Positions 9,740 to 20,227 of a stretch of DNA of 64,000 nt are shown one piece after another. The stretch lies in contig OX638371.1 of the NCBI GenBank assembly GCA_951812925.1, forward strand, positions 80,609,697 through 80,673,696, in the 5' to 3' direction. Positions within the stretch are counted from its first letter, which is position 1; each line of letters opens with the position of its first letter. The notes beneath the pieces are model-generated. The model did not search any database. It had not been told where the DNA came from and worked only from the letters and a program-made list of their open reading frames with translations. Position numbers and translations under genes: made by a program. The stretch is from Calliopum simillimum (Eukaryota; Arthropoda; Insecta; Diptera; Lauxaniidae).

Positions 9740-11415
9740 CAACGAAGCAACACCTAAAACCAGAGTGTATGAGCAGTACAAAGAGTTCAAGCAGGGACGG
9801 ACTTCAGTTAGAGACGAGTCATGCGAAGGTCAGAAGGACAGAAAATGTCAATGCTGTGCGAAAATTAATTAAAGAAGATTGTAATGTAGCTTATCAAGCG
9901 TTAGTGTGACCAACAAACAAACAATCTCGCATGAACATTTAGTCTTGCGGAAGCTATGTGCTCGTTGGACTCCACATACCTTATCAGATGCTCAAGAAAA
10001 GAGTCGTGTGGAATGGTAGGGGAGATGTGTGTACCTTGGTCCGAGTGTACCTCGGTCCGAGTGTCGGTTGCCACTCAACAGTTGCACGTGTACGATAATG
10101 TTCTTCTATGGAATTTTCCACTCATACCAGTGACTCATATTAGTAGACTTCAGACCGTCAAGCTGTATGCGTGTATAAAAAGCGACGAAAAAAGTGTTTT
10201 TTGTGTGTAAGAATTTGTTTTTGGAGTAAACTACGAAACGTTTTGTGAGAAACTTACTTGAAATATTTCAGTTTTACAACATCAGGACGGAAGTTTAGTT
10301 ATTGTTTTAAGCTTTTGGTGTAGATGTATTTTCATTAATATATGTTATGCGTGTTGACAGTTTTTAAAACATGCTGTCTGTGTGTACCTTGGACCTATGC
10401 TTATTGACCAGCGACCCTTTTTCGACGGGTAACCAGGAAACCATAATCGCCTCTCAATATTATATTATTATTATTATTTACGTGATTAATGTTTTTATTT
10501 GCAACCATTTTTGTTTAATTAATTGTTTTTTACTAAATGCACTTTTTTGTGTTATAATTTTTGCATATGATTAATTTTTTTTTTTTTTATTGAAAAAAAT
10601 TTTACTTTTGATTACAAAATAAATGGTTCTCTTATAATTTATTACCTAAATACAATGTATTCGTTTTTATTTTTAATAGCCCAAGTTACACTTGCATGGT
10701 GTACCTTGGACCGTTTGAGATTGCAATGGAAAAAGTAATATTTCTACTCAATGGTGAGACATAGAAATATCATTGTCACGTCACTTGATGCTGCAAGCAT
10801 TGTAGAAATATAACTTAATCAAAAAACTAAAGAAACTATTTTGAAAAATCCAGCACATTGAAAAAACTGGAAAGCAGACCAAGGTACACACATCTCCCCT
10901 ACTGTCTAACTCTGAAAAATTTCGTCGGTGGCGCTTGCTTTCAGAAACGTCTACAACATTGCCACAGGTGCACACTAAAAAATGATAGTCTACTTTTCTT
11001 AGTTTCGATTCCCTTTAATAATGATTTTAAACTTTTTTGGTACTAAATTCAAATTTTTTTCCAAAAAAGTTTGAAATTATTCCAGAAAAGTATAAAAATT
11101 ATTCCAAAATAGTTTAAAATTAATACTTTTTTTGGCGTTTTTCTATATAAGTACTTTTTGGTTTTAAAATTAAAGCGAAGTTTTTACTAAGTTATGAATC
11201 TTTGATGCTTGTGTATGAACTGATTGGGCCTTTCCAAGCAAAGAAAATCCAACAAAAGTTGTGTGAGGTCGGAGTGCAAATGCTTTTGTGTTGTCATGTG
11301 GGTACTTTCGCTCTTGAAAACCAAAAGGGTACACGACCATTTGTTTGCCAGAAGTTTTCGAAAAATTGAGAGCAACCAACCCAAAAGGACAAATCCTTTC
11401 TCACACAAAAGGAAA
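9740..11415 (+). pseudogene. Mariner transposase remnant split by a nested element
   Basis: The N-terminal part reads TRVYEQYKEFKQGRTSVRDE (about 9758-9817), with stops before LVLRKLCARWTPHTLSDAQE (about 9940-9996) and KSRVEW up to 10016. It is interrupted at a TA by a 881-bp element (10019-10899). Coding continues as YCLTLKNFVGG from 10900, then degrades. A C-terminal piece at 11222-11415 reads ENPTKVV*GRSA and, after a frameshift, YTTICLPEVFEKLRATNPK. The wording matches the DD34D mariner family at 49 kb. The part holding the first catalytic Asp is not recognisable. Treating both pieces as one original copy is inference. Confidence 0.75.
10019..10899. mobile_element. TA-flanked DNA transposon with 23-bp perfect terminal inverted repeats
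   Basis: The left end (10019-10041) begins GGGGAGATGTGTGTACCTTG and the right end (10877-10899) is its exact reverse complement over 23 bp. TA flanks both sides (10017-10018 and 10900-10901). The element is inserted in a mariner reading frame that is continuous when it is removed, so its limits are secure. The interior is AT-rich and encodes no transposase. The terminal phrase GTGTACCTTGGACC recurs inside at about 10043, 10382 and 10700. TA duplication points to the Tc1/mariner/pogo superfamily, but the subgroup is unknown. Confidence 0.85.
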
Positions 11416-11423
11416 TAGATTTT

Positions 11424-11634
11424 TTTGTGCTCTAATTTTTGGTTTATGATTAATTTTTTATTTTTATTGAAAAAAATTTTACTTTTGATTACATAATAAA
11501 TACTTCTTTCATAATTAATTACCTATAAAAAATGTATTGTAGATATATAACTAAATCAAAAAACTATTGAAACTTTTTTGGAAAATGCAGCACATTGAAA
11601 ATTGAAAAGCGGCTCAAGGTACACACATCTCCCC
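11424..11634. mobile_element. Truncated second copy of the 23-bp-TIR element
   Basis: This region matches 10545-10899 (with gaps), including 'ATTGAAAAAAATTTTACTTT', 'CAGCACATTGAAAA' and the right terminus AAGGTACACACATCTCCCC, followed by TA at 11635-11636. The left half is missing. It abuts the C-terminal mariner piece ending near 11415. Confidence 0.7.
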
Positions 11635-11639
11635 TATTA

Positions 11640-12550
11640 TATTCTCGAAACTTAAAAGGTACCCCCCGTATGATAAAACTACCGCTTTTCAAGTTGGAGA
11701 ATTAAGGCATCAGCTAATTTATTATTATCAACTTTTTCTAGAATTTATTTCCATTTTTTTTTACAGTATCTTTACTCATCTCATTTTTACAATATCAATA
11801 TCATTATATTAATTTTTGTTTTATAGCATTCATTCCAATTAATACTGTAATTTTTCCATAATTGTGTTAATTAAATTAATTCATTAATTGAAACAAAGCG
11901 TCAAGTGCAAAAAAAAAAAAATCATAAATAAAATTTAACGGATGTTGGAGCTTCACTTCTGCGCAGACATACAGATACTTGTATTAAAAACATATGAACA
12001 ATAAGGCTTCTCTCGTGCATCATCTGTAGTAACTTTTAATTAATTTTAATTATTCGTTTTTCGAGCATGGTAATAACAGAAAAATAAAAAATTATATGAA
12101 TGAGTAAAAAACACTGAATTGGCGTGAAATCCGTAAAAATAAATAATGAAAAATTTTTAAGCTTCTACCAGAATTTGGTAAAGTTTTTCATTTGCAAACG
12201 TTCTTTTTTTTTCAAGTACATAATTTATTTGAGTTATTTTCTGTATAAATTCTTTCTCTTTCCTTCTTATCTCTTATTCAATATTTTCCGCATAATCTAC
12301 ATATCTATCTATTTCTGTCGCACAGTTAATGTGCGTGCGTTCTTTTTTGTTTGTTTAATTTTTCTCTAGTGCAGCACGTGATTCTGTAAAAAGTCGCGTA
12401 ATTATTAGCTTCCTCCTCATGTGGTTTTTTTTTAAGTATTTTTCTTATGTCTTTTTTTGCAACTCCACGGAGAGATTTATTTTGCTTAAAGAAGATATTG
12501 TTCCTTAGAAAAATATCATCATATGAATAGTTTATTTTTGAAAGAGAAAT
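11640..12550. other. No gene recognised; AT-rich
   Basis: The stretch is over 75 percent A+T by eye, with T-rich runs near 12180-12260 and 12345-12360. I see no transposon ends, domain or RNA gene. Confidence 0.5.
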
Positions 12551-12554
12551 AAGT

Positions 12555-13507
12555 CGATTCAATGTGCTTAAGTATTACACTGTAGGACAATTTCAAACTT
12601 TTTGTAAAACACATGAGAAAATCCAAAAAATTCTCAAAGTAGACGTTAAAAAAATACCTGTGTCTTGTCGTTTTTCTCCAGCACGTCAGATTTGTTTTTA
12701 AGCAATTTTTGAAGTTTTTTAATCCACCACTGTTCATGAAAAAAACCGAAATACCGCATTCTTGCGTTAAATCGATGATTCAATTATATGATCCTTACAT
12801 CTGAGGTGTATCATGTGTTCAGTAAACTTATGCAGGATATTGCGAGGAATATTTTTGTAGAAAGCTTTAGCCCCCTAAAACCCCCACATGTGGGTCATTT
12901 TTACGCTTTTCTTTAAAAGGCACAAAAATGACACCTAAAACAGGAGAATATTGAGTCAGTATGTACTACAGAAATATTTGCTATAAAATTTCACTACTAG
13001 TTGCTGAATAATAACTAGTAAGGGTGTTACCTTTGGCCTGTCCAAACATTAAATACCCTACACAGCAGTATTTTGAAAATTTTGCTTGTATGGGATGTGC
13101 CACGCTCTCTTGTCCGAATTCACCCAGTTTTTTCTCAGAGTTTGAATTTATAGTTCTAAGCATTTGAGTGAAATTTGGTTGTATTATCTCAAAAAATGTA
13201 TTCAATATAGCGTTTTGAACCATTTGATTATATGGGAGGTGCCACGCTCTCTTGTTCAAATTGACAAAGTTTTTGCTCAGAGCTTGCGCTTACAATTCGT
13301 AGTATTTATGTGTATTTTGGTTGCATTATCGTGAAATATACTCCTAAAGTTGCATTTTAAATATATTTTTTGTATGGGCGGTAGGCGTGTCCGATGACCG
13401 ATTTCGCCCATTTTCAATCCCCCGAGCTAACTTTGACGACGGTGGCTGTGAACCAAATTTCATTGAATTATCTTGCTTAGTTTTCCCAAAAAGTGTATTT
13501 CCACACA

Positions 13508-13538
<31 letters not shown>

Positions 13539-14570
13539 ACAAACGGACATGGCTATAACGACTCAAGAGGTGACGCTGATCAAGAATATATATACTTTTC
13601 CATATCTGCCACGCCTCCTTCTCTGCGTTACAAACGGAAGGACAAAGTGAATATACCCTGGGTGTAGGGTATAAAAATCGAAATTTTATCCCAAAACCCA
13701 AAAAATCGTTTAAATCAATTAGGACTTTTCACATTGCATATTTATTACATCTCTATCGGGCTTTTCTTAAGTTTTAAGAATTTTTCTTATTTGGTAACTC
13801 CTAGTGAAATTTTCTGCAGAATATTTTTGCAAAATTATTTAACCCATTGTAGCCTATTTTTTTTTTTTTTTTTTTTTTAGAAAAAGGTGTCAAAGATACC
13901 CTTAAAACAGGATGTAATGGGTTAATATTTCCTAAGAAAATGTTTTTGTATGATTTCAACGACAACGACTTTTATTCAAAATGTAGTTTTAGAGTTTTAC
14001 AGTAGGGTGAAATTTGGGAAATATTGATCGTATGAAGTCGTAATTTTTTTTAACGTTTTTTTTGGTTTTGGAATGAAATTATTTCGACTTTTAAGTGTTC
14101 AGCAACTAGTAGTGAAATTTTATTGCAAGTATTTCTGTGGCACATATCGATCCATTATTCCCCCGTTTAAAAGGCAATTTTTGTATCTTTTTGAGAAATG
14201 GTCATAAATGATCCATTTGTGGCGCTGGTTAAGGGTTAAAGTTCTCTACAAAAATATTCTCCTTAATATCTTGCATAATTCTCCAGAAGACATGATATAC
14301 CTCAGATGTAAGGATCGTGAAATTAAGTGAGTCGAATGAATCAACACAAGAATGCGGAATTTTTGTTTTTTCATGCACAGTGGATTAAAAAACTTCAAAA
14401 ATCGATTAAAAAAAAATCTGAAATGCTGGAGAAAAACGACGAGACACGGGTATTTCTTTTTTTTTTTAACGGCTACTTTAAGATTTTTTTTGGATTTCCT
14501 CATGTGTTTTTTTTTTTTTTTTTTTGTGTCGAACGGTGCAGTCAGTAGTTGAGTACCAATTTTCATCAAT
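12555..14570. repeat. 2-kb imperfect inverted repeat (foldback-like)
   Basis: The left arm (about 12555-13012) and right arm (about 14095-14570) are reverse complements. Paired blocks include: the cap 'TCCAGCACGTCAGATTTGTTT' against 'AAAAAAATCTGAAATGCTGG'; 'CCTTACATCTGAGGTGTATC' against 'GATATACCTCAGATGTAAGG'; and 'TTTCACTACTAGTTGCTGAA' against 'TTCAGCAACTAGTAGTGAAA'. Identity is moderate with indels. The loop holds a DINE-1-like element that begins at the inner edge of the left arm, plus 420 bp related to the hairpin repeat at 16.8 kb. A non-autonomous foldback transposon or two opposed copies of one repeat would both explain it. Confidence 0.75.
13013..13677 (+). mobile_element. DINE-1-like (Helentron-associated) element, copy A
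   Basis: The copy begins CTAGTAAGGGTGTTACCTTT and ends with the hairpin ATACCCT-GGGTGT-AGGGTAT followed by A residues. Two internal repeats containing 'GCCACGCTCTCTTGT' lie at 13089 and 13231, 142 bp apart. A (CCAG)n tract at 13507-13540 is followed by 'ACATGGCTATAACGACTCAA' and 'GATCAAGAATATATATACTT'. A subterminal pair TACCCTACAC (about 13054) and GTGTAGGGTA completes the pattern described for DINE-1/HINE elements. It is non-coding; the Ser-Gln-Pro-Ala and Trp-Leu-Ala-Gly frames are translations of the CCAG tract. Confidence 0.7.
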
Positions 14571-16770
14571 ATATCTTATACGGTTCAAAAGATATGACCA
14601 AATCAAATTATAAGTTTAAGGCGGTGCCACGCCTCTTCATATGCATATACTAAGTCAAAGTCTTTCTAATTCTTTAGTATTTGCTAATCCGCATTATATT
14701 TTCATTAGAATCGCTATAGCTGTTCTTGATAAAAACATGGCAACAATTTTTATAAAAACAATTTCAGACCCTATTTAAAGAGAAGATATCTCCATAACCA
14801 TACAAGATACAGCAATTTTAATGCCAGATTCAGATTTAGAATTGCCAAATTTATATAAAATGACTATTTTTATTTTTGTTTGTTGTATTTTTTTTTTTTA
14901 TGAAAACATAAGTTTCTTAAATATTGTTTAAAAAATTATATAGTTCTGACCGCGCTCCAAAATGTTTCTGATTTTTTTAAATCATCACAATCGGAGCTGT
15001 TCTTAAGGACTTCCGTCTAAAAGGCTTTATTGACTCCACTATAATGAGTTTAACCATAAACCCGATTAATTACATTTCGGAAATATGAAGCGTATTTGCT
15101 GTTTGATACATACGCCAATATTATGCTGTTAATAACTGACATTCAATCATCTTCGAAAACTCTCTGAAAATTTGTGAAGCGTTTTCAAGAAAATTATGTT
15201 GTCTCCAAATAAAGAACCTTGCTTACTTTACTGTCTGTCAAACTTTGAAGAGTTTGCGTGATTAAGCTGCAGTTAATTTAGGTTTCTTGCTGCGCTGGTT
15301 GCTATAACCACAGTTTCATTTTTGCTCTTAATTTCCTGCTACTAATTAAATCTGCTTAAAAGTTCAAATGCTTCAAATTGTCTGCTGAATTTATTTAAAA
15401 AAGAAAAAAACTTAAGTTCTAGATACGAGAATTTTCTACTACAATTACGGTTTGTTGAGTAAAAAGTTTGATCCAAATCTAAATCGCTTTGAGCATTGAC
15501 ATGTTAATTTTAAGAGATAATTTTCTCGGTGCTTTTCCATAAGGGTACATAAGCGAATATTGTACATATAACTAACGTTTGCGGTGACATCTATGTAAAA
15601 ACCAAAAAAGGAATAGGGGAAAATGTACTTGAAACACGAAATGCGTTCAGCAGCGAATGAAGCCTCAACTTCAAAGGGTCCTTTTTTTAAAGGATATATG
15701 AAAATGAAGTAGTATGTGAATAAATGAGAATAAATAGAGTGTGAGCAAGTGCTGCTTATGTACCTATACAAATACTTGTGTGTATATTGTTGCATGGGTT
15801 ATAGGAGCATATGAGTATATGAGTACATACATATAAGCACTTGTTAGTGCTTCAAATAATTTTTTCTTTCATCTTTTTTTTTTTTTTTTTTTTTAATTTT
15901 TATCTCAGTGTTATGTGCAGTCAGACATCTTTTGAACCTGAAAAAATTGTTTGTCTAATTAACAGAACAATTTGCTGAAAAATCTGAACTTGTTAAGGTG
16001 GTGCCTCCTCGATTTTTTGTTTGCTTTTTTGGAATGGTTTGCGTATGTAGAATATGTGACTAAGGTTTTTTTTTTTTGCATAAGATTCAGTTGCGTTTTA
16101 TATGTTTATACGTAAATATATTTTTTAAGAATGTCTCTTATATCAAAAACTTCTTACATCATTTAAGGCGTTAAGTTAGTTTTACAGTTGGTGAAACTAC
16201 AAATATCTCCAATTGGGCGACTTGCACGATCATAATTAATAGGATATATTCCCTTAAAAAATGTGATCGTTTGGGAGTGATTCAAACGAAAAACGTCAAA
16301 AAATTAGTTTTTATTGAATATTTCCCAAATGATTACATTTCGGTATGTCTGATTACTGATGCAAAAAAAATCTGCTTTCGAATTTTCACGATTACGCCCA
16401 AAAACCTGAAAGAGAGTGTCCAAAAAGTGATCTGAGATTTTTTAAAATTTTTTTGGAGGTCATTTAGTGGTGACGCAAGGCCGATTTATGCAAAATCTCG
16501 GCTTGATGTGGTTTTTAATTTTTTACGATCTCAAAAATGCTAGGAATGAGCCTTACGATATATCAAATTTTTCGTCTTGAATCAAGGTAAATAAAAAAAT
16601 AAAAATTGGAATCTAAAATCAACATGTAATTTTATTTTTAGCTAAAATACCATCAAAAAAAGTTTTTTTTTCAAATTTCACGCTACTGTAAAACTCTAAA
16701 TCTTCATTATGAATAAGACTTGTTGTTCCAAGGTCATGATAAAATCCCGCAAGGAACAATTTGTTGAGAA
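14571..16770. other. No gene recognised; decayed repeats
   Basis: A 'GGCGGTGCCACGCCTCTTCA' phrase lies near 14620 and poly-T runs near 14890, 15880 and 16065. A repeat-like segment begins with 'TTAAGGTGGTGCCTCCTCGA' near 15993. The 116-residue minus frame at 15445-15795 shows no family motif. Confidence 0.45.
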
Positions 16771-16773
16771 TAT

Positions 16774-17138
16774 TAACCCATTGTTGGCATGGGTCTTCCT
16801 GACGTTATAAAAAAACCATGTTGAAATGGGTTAAAGTGTTTCACAAAAACACTCTACAGAAAATTTCATTAAGAGTTCAAAAGACGATAAATGCTTAAAA
16901 CTTAAGAATAATTAGTAATAAATTAACAAAAATGCAATTAATAAGAAGAAATGAAGAAATTTTTTTTTGCTTCTCATTTTTTTTCTGATTATTCTTAAGT
17001 TTTAGGTATTTCTCGATTTTAGTGATCCCTAATGAAATTTTCCGTAGAATATTTTTGTGGAACACTTTAACTTATTTTAACTCAGTTTTTTTTTCATAAG
17101 GGGGTCAGAAAGACCCATAAGAACAAGATATAATGGAT
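16774..17138. repeat. Hairpin repeat, arms about 140 bp
   Basis: The left arm (16774-16913, starting TAACCCATTGTTGGCATGGG and ending AAACTTAAGAATAATT) pairs with the right arm (16988-17138, starting ATTATTCTTAAGTTTTAGG). Shared inner blocks are 'GAAAATTTCATTA' and 'GTTTCACAAAAACACTCTAC' against 'GTAGAATATTTTTGTGGAAC'. Single-arm relatives occur at 13740-13930, in the loop of the 12.5-14.6 kb inverted repeat. Confidence 0.7.
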
Positions 17139-17234
17139 AAATGTATCAACAAAAGAGATCCAGTGACTTATCGTGCGACTGACTCACTGATATTTTTACT
17201 AACGTATTTTTCTTCAAAACCAAGTGTTTTAAAG

Positions 17235-17873
17235 CAATGGTGTCAGCGTTTTCAAATCACTGAGCCAAGCGCATGCAGCGCAGTCACCGCAAATTTTTCG
17301 CTTTTACAACAACTTTAAATTCAAATTACAACAATCTAAAAAACAATTTTTTGTTGTTTTTTCATGCCTCCTTTACAACAACAATAATATTTCAACAATT
17401 TGCAAAATTTCTAAGGACTAGGACACACACAAAAAGTAGGGGTATTCACGCGTTGATGCGCAATGCTCTTGCGTCGTTGCGGAAGTGCGGCTTGCGAAAG
17501 TTTGACATTTGTAAAACAACAAACACATTGCCGAAAATTTCGCATTACTTCTGCAATTTCTCAAGATGGAAATATTCACATTCAACGTTCAGGCGTTAGT
17601 GCGTAAAAGACTTGCATTTTCGCAACTGCGCATCAACGCATTAATACCCATATTGTTTGTTGTTTTTGTTTTTGATGCGACGTAGTCTTTGTTGTTGTTT
17701 TATGTTGGTTCGAGTTAAATTTTGTGTGTACGCAAAAAAAGCAACAAAAACGCGAAATTTTGACGAGCGTGAAAAAAAAATAACAACAAAAATTATTTCT
17801 GTGAATGTTGTACAGAAATATTGATGTTGGTCGAGCCAAAATTGGCTCACTTTTGTTCTACGCTGACACCCTT
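17235..17873. mobile_element. Terminal-inverted-repeat element of unknown superfamily
   Basis: The left end CAATGGTGTCAGCG (17235-17248) matches the complement of the right end CGCTGACACCCTTG (17860-17873). Both continue inward to a shared TGAGCCAA block. A second internal inverted pair carries GCGTTGATGCGCA at about 17452 and 17625. The interior is AACA-rich with no transposase. I could not find a clear target duplication, so the superfamily is open. Confidence 0.55.
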
Positions 17874-17959
17874 GCTCATAAGGAGGAAGGTTTGAAGAAT
17901 CCGTCCAATTAAAACCTTTAAGAGCAAAACGAACAAAATTTTTTTGAATTCTTTCAATT

Positions 17960-18185
17960 CTATCAATATGTACTCGTATATTATAAAATGGAACTACACT
18001 ACTTCCTGAATGTAAGTCATATGTCTGAAAATAGCGTTTTCTGCACTTTAAATCAGGGATAACTGGGATCTCAGACCTGATAGGAAAAAACCGTTTCCAT
18101 ATTCGGAATCAGCGACCCTGAAGTAGTCAGAGATCAAATTCAGGTTTTTTATCCCTCAATTTGTTGCACTGTGCTATGTACATTT
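17960..18185 (-). repeat. Fragment of the 'GAATCNGAATCTG' repeat family
   Basis: The segment from about 17995 to 18125 is the reverse complement of 59285-59415. Shared phrases include 'TTCAGGGTCGCTGAT', 'TTTAAAGTGCAGAAAACGCT' and 'ATTTTCAGACATATG'. Its outer end reads TTGTTGCACTGTGCTA, close to the complement of the TAGGGTGCAGCA terminus of the element at 49940. Confidence 0.6.
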
Positions 18186-18835
18186 TTGACGTTTTTTATG
18201 TGATTTTGTCACATGCGTGAATTGACTTTTTGATTCGTAAGAACTTTTCGGGTTCTATTGTCGTCAATCAATGAACTGTTTTGACTAAAATCGTGTGTCT
18301 GGCACTAACATATCGATTGGTGCTTATCACTTACGAATGTTTAGGTAATTAATTGAAAAAACAAAAAAAAAAAAACTAAAAAGCCTTTCTTTGTAAGCAT
18401 ACTCCTTTCAAGAAAGGCATGACTATAGTGCATATTTAAAGGCAACTTTTCTTTAAATTTAAGAACTTTCCCCTTTCTACATTTCTATTCGGTGTATGGT
18501 AACTTTAAAGTTTTTTTGATAACAAATTTAAAATCAAAATAGAAATTAAATTAAAATATTAAAGTCTTAAAACCAGATGACTTTAAATCCGTCCTAAGTA
18601 CAGCGCTTGACATTAAGAGTATCCTTGAAATCTTTTACCATAAAATTAATATACGATTTCTTGAGAAACCGCCCTCCCCTCTCCCACCACTACTTATTTA
18701 TTTATTAACTTAAGTGTTGTAGCGCCAAATGGGCAAAGAACATTTTGTTGCAGCATCAACATTTTCATTTCACTTCCGCAGGAAACGGAAGCTTAACAGC
18801 AAAAAGTGGATTTGTTTTAATTTTTGAATGCGAGA
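18186..18835. other. No gene recognised
   Basis: AT-rich sequence with an A-run at 18360-18375. I see no conserved frame, transposon end or RNA gene. Confidence 0.45.
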
Positions 18836-18837
18836 CC

Positions 18838-19045
18838 AACACCAGCAGCAGTAGCAGCAACAATAAATGCTAGCACCAACATTACAACAACAGTGAATGC
18901 AGTAACAACATAAACCTACGAGTAAAACCAACTGCTGAGAAAAAATGTGGAAAACTCTTGACCGTTACTGGCTGCACCACCACCAACATCATCATCATCG
19001 TCGTCAACATCATTATCATCATCGCCTCCTGTGTCGTCGTCGTCC
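18838..19045. repeat. Trinucleotide-type microsatellites (AGC/AAC, then CAT/CGT)
   Basis: The stretch 18838-18910 is rich in AGCAGC and AACAAC. The stretch 18975-19045 is CACCACCACCAACATCATCA followed by CGTCGTC and ATCATCATCG runs. The Asp-rich minus-strand frame (18916-19224) is only the translation of this tract. Confidence 0.8.
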
Positions 19046-19870
19046 TCGTTGTGCCAAAAAGAAATGACCCTCATTACGCTAATGGCCCATTTTGTCGGCG
19101 CGGGCGTGTTAAGCTTCTCATTCTCACTCTTAAAATTGGCATGAAGTTGGTTAGAAAAATGGCATTGTATGCATGGCTTAATGCCATTGTTTTTGTTGCT
19201 TCTCTCTTTATGTACTTTAACCAAACTTTAATTTATAAATTTTTTTCGAAAAATTAAAAAAGAAAATCCAAAAAATTTGACACAAAAAAGTTTTTCTTGT
19301 ACTGTATTTTTTGTGTTTTTGGTAAAGCAAAATATGCCCTTCCGTTTTCACATTTAACATTTTTCTCTGCGGTTAACATAATTAGTCCTTCAGCTATGTG
19401 AGTGTATGTACGATATGCACAAATATTTCGGTTTGGTTTTTATCTGTGTGGAAATTTGTTGAACTTTTCTAAAAAAAAAAAAAAAAAAAAAAAATGTTCA
19501 GCCATAATTGTAATGATTCAGGAAAATGTTTTAATTAACGATGAAACTTTTCTTTTTTTGCATCCGGTTTGCTGTTGCACTCGTACATTTGCATAATAGA
19601 AATATGTCATTTTTTTCCATCAAAATAATGTCAAAAATGTCATTTGCTCCAATGTACTTTAAATTTTCCATAACCAAATCCTTATTCAAAAATATAAAAT
19701 TAATGCTAAGTATAAAAAACTTTCTTTTATTTACAGAAATTCGTTGGAAATCTACAAGGATATTCATGAATAATTATTTTAAAGGACAATTTTGACATAT
19801 TTTTAAGGTAAGTCAAAAATTTGCTTTAAATTGGTGGAGTGAATATTTGCATTTGAAATATCTCATTTCA
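19046..19870. other. No gene recognised; poly(A) run
   Basis: A run of 24 A residues lies at 19471-19494. Small opposed frames at 19531-19795 are chance. The block at about 19060-19220 ('ATGACCCTCATTACGCTAAT') looks like ordinary fly non-coding DNA. Confidence 0.45.
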
Positions 19871-19875
19871 TTTCA

Positions 19876-20223
19876 TTTTGATTAAAATTCAGATTAAGAT
19901 TTTGATTAAAATTTTGATTACGATTTTGATTAAGATTTTGATTAAGATTTTAATTAAGTTTAGGACTTCTATAACGAATTTGATTACGCTTTTGATTAGG
20001 ATTGTGATAACGATTTTGATTACTATTGTAATTAAGATTTTGATTAAGATTTTGATTAAAATTTTGATTAAGATTCTGATTAGGACTTTGATTTAGATTT
20101 TGATTAAGATTTTGATTAAGATTTTGATTATGATTTTGATTAAGATTTTGATTCCGATTTTGATTAAGATTCTGATTAGGACTTTGATTTAGATTTTGAT
20201 TAAGATTTTGATTAAGGTTTTGA
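19876..20223. repeat. 12-bp minisatellite (TTTTGATTAAGA)n
   Basis: About 29 imperfect copies of TTTTGATTAAGA. A larger period is visible because 'GATTCTGATTAGGACTTTGA' recurs at about 20072 and 20168. The open frames reading Asn-Gln-Asn-Leu-Asn-Gln on one strand and Ile-Lys-Ile-Leu on the other are translations of the repeat. Each unit contains TTAA, and the array ends exactly where the piggyBac element begins. Confidence 0.95.
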
Positions 20224-20227
20224 TTAA

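Noticed and set aside
13344..13701. Frames reading SQPASQPA or GWLAGWLAG, also at 28.1-28.4 kb
   Set aside because: They are translations of the (CCAG)n tract in DINE-1-like elements.
18916..19257. Asp-rich minus frame and hydrophobic plus frame
   Set aside because: Both translate CAT/CGT microsatellites; there is no domain and no plausible gene structure.
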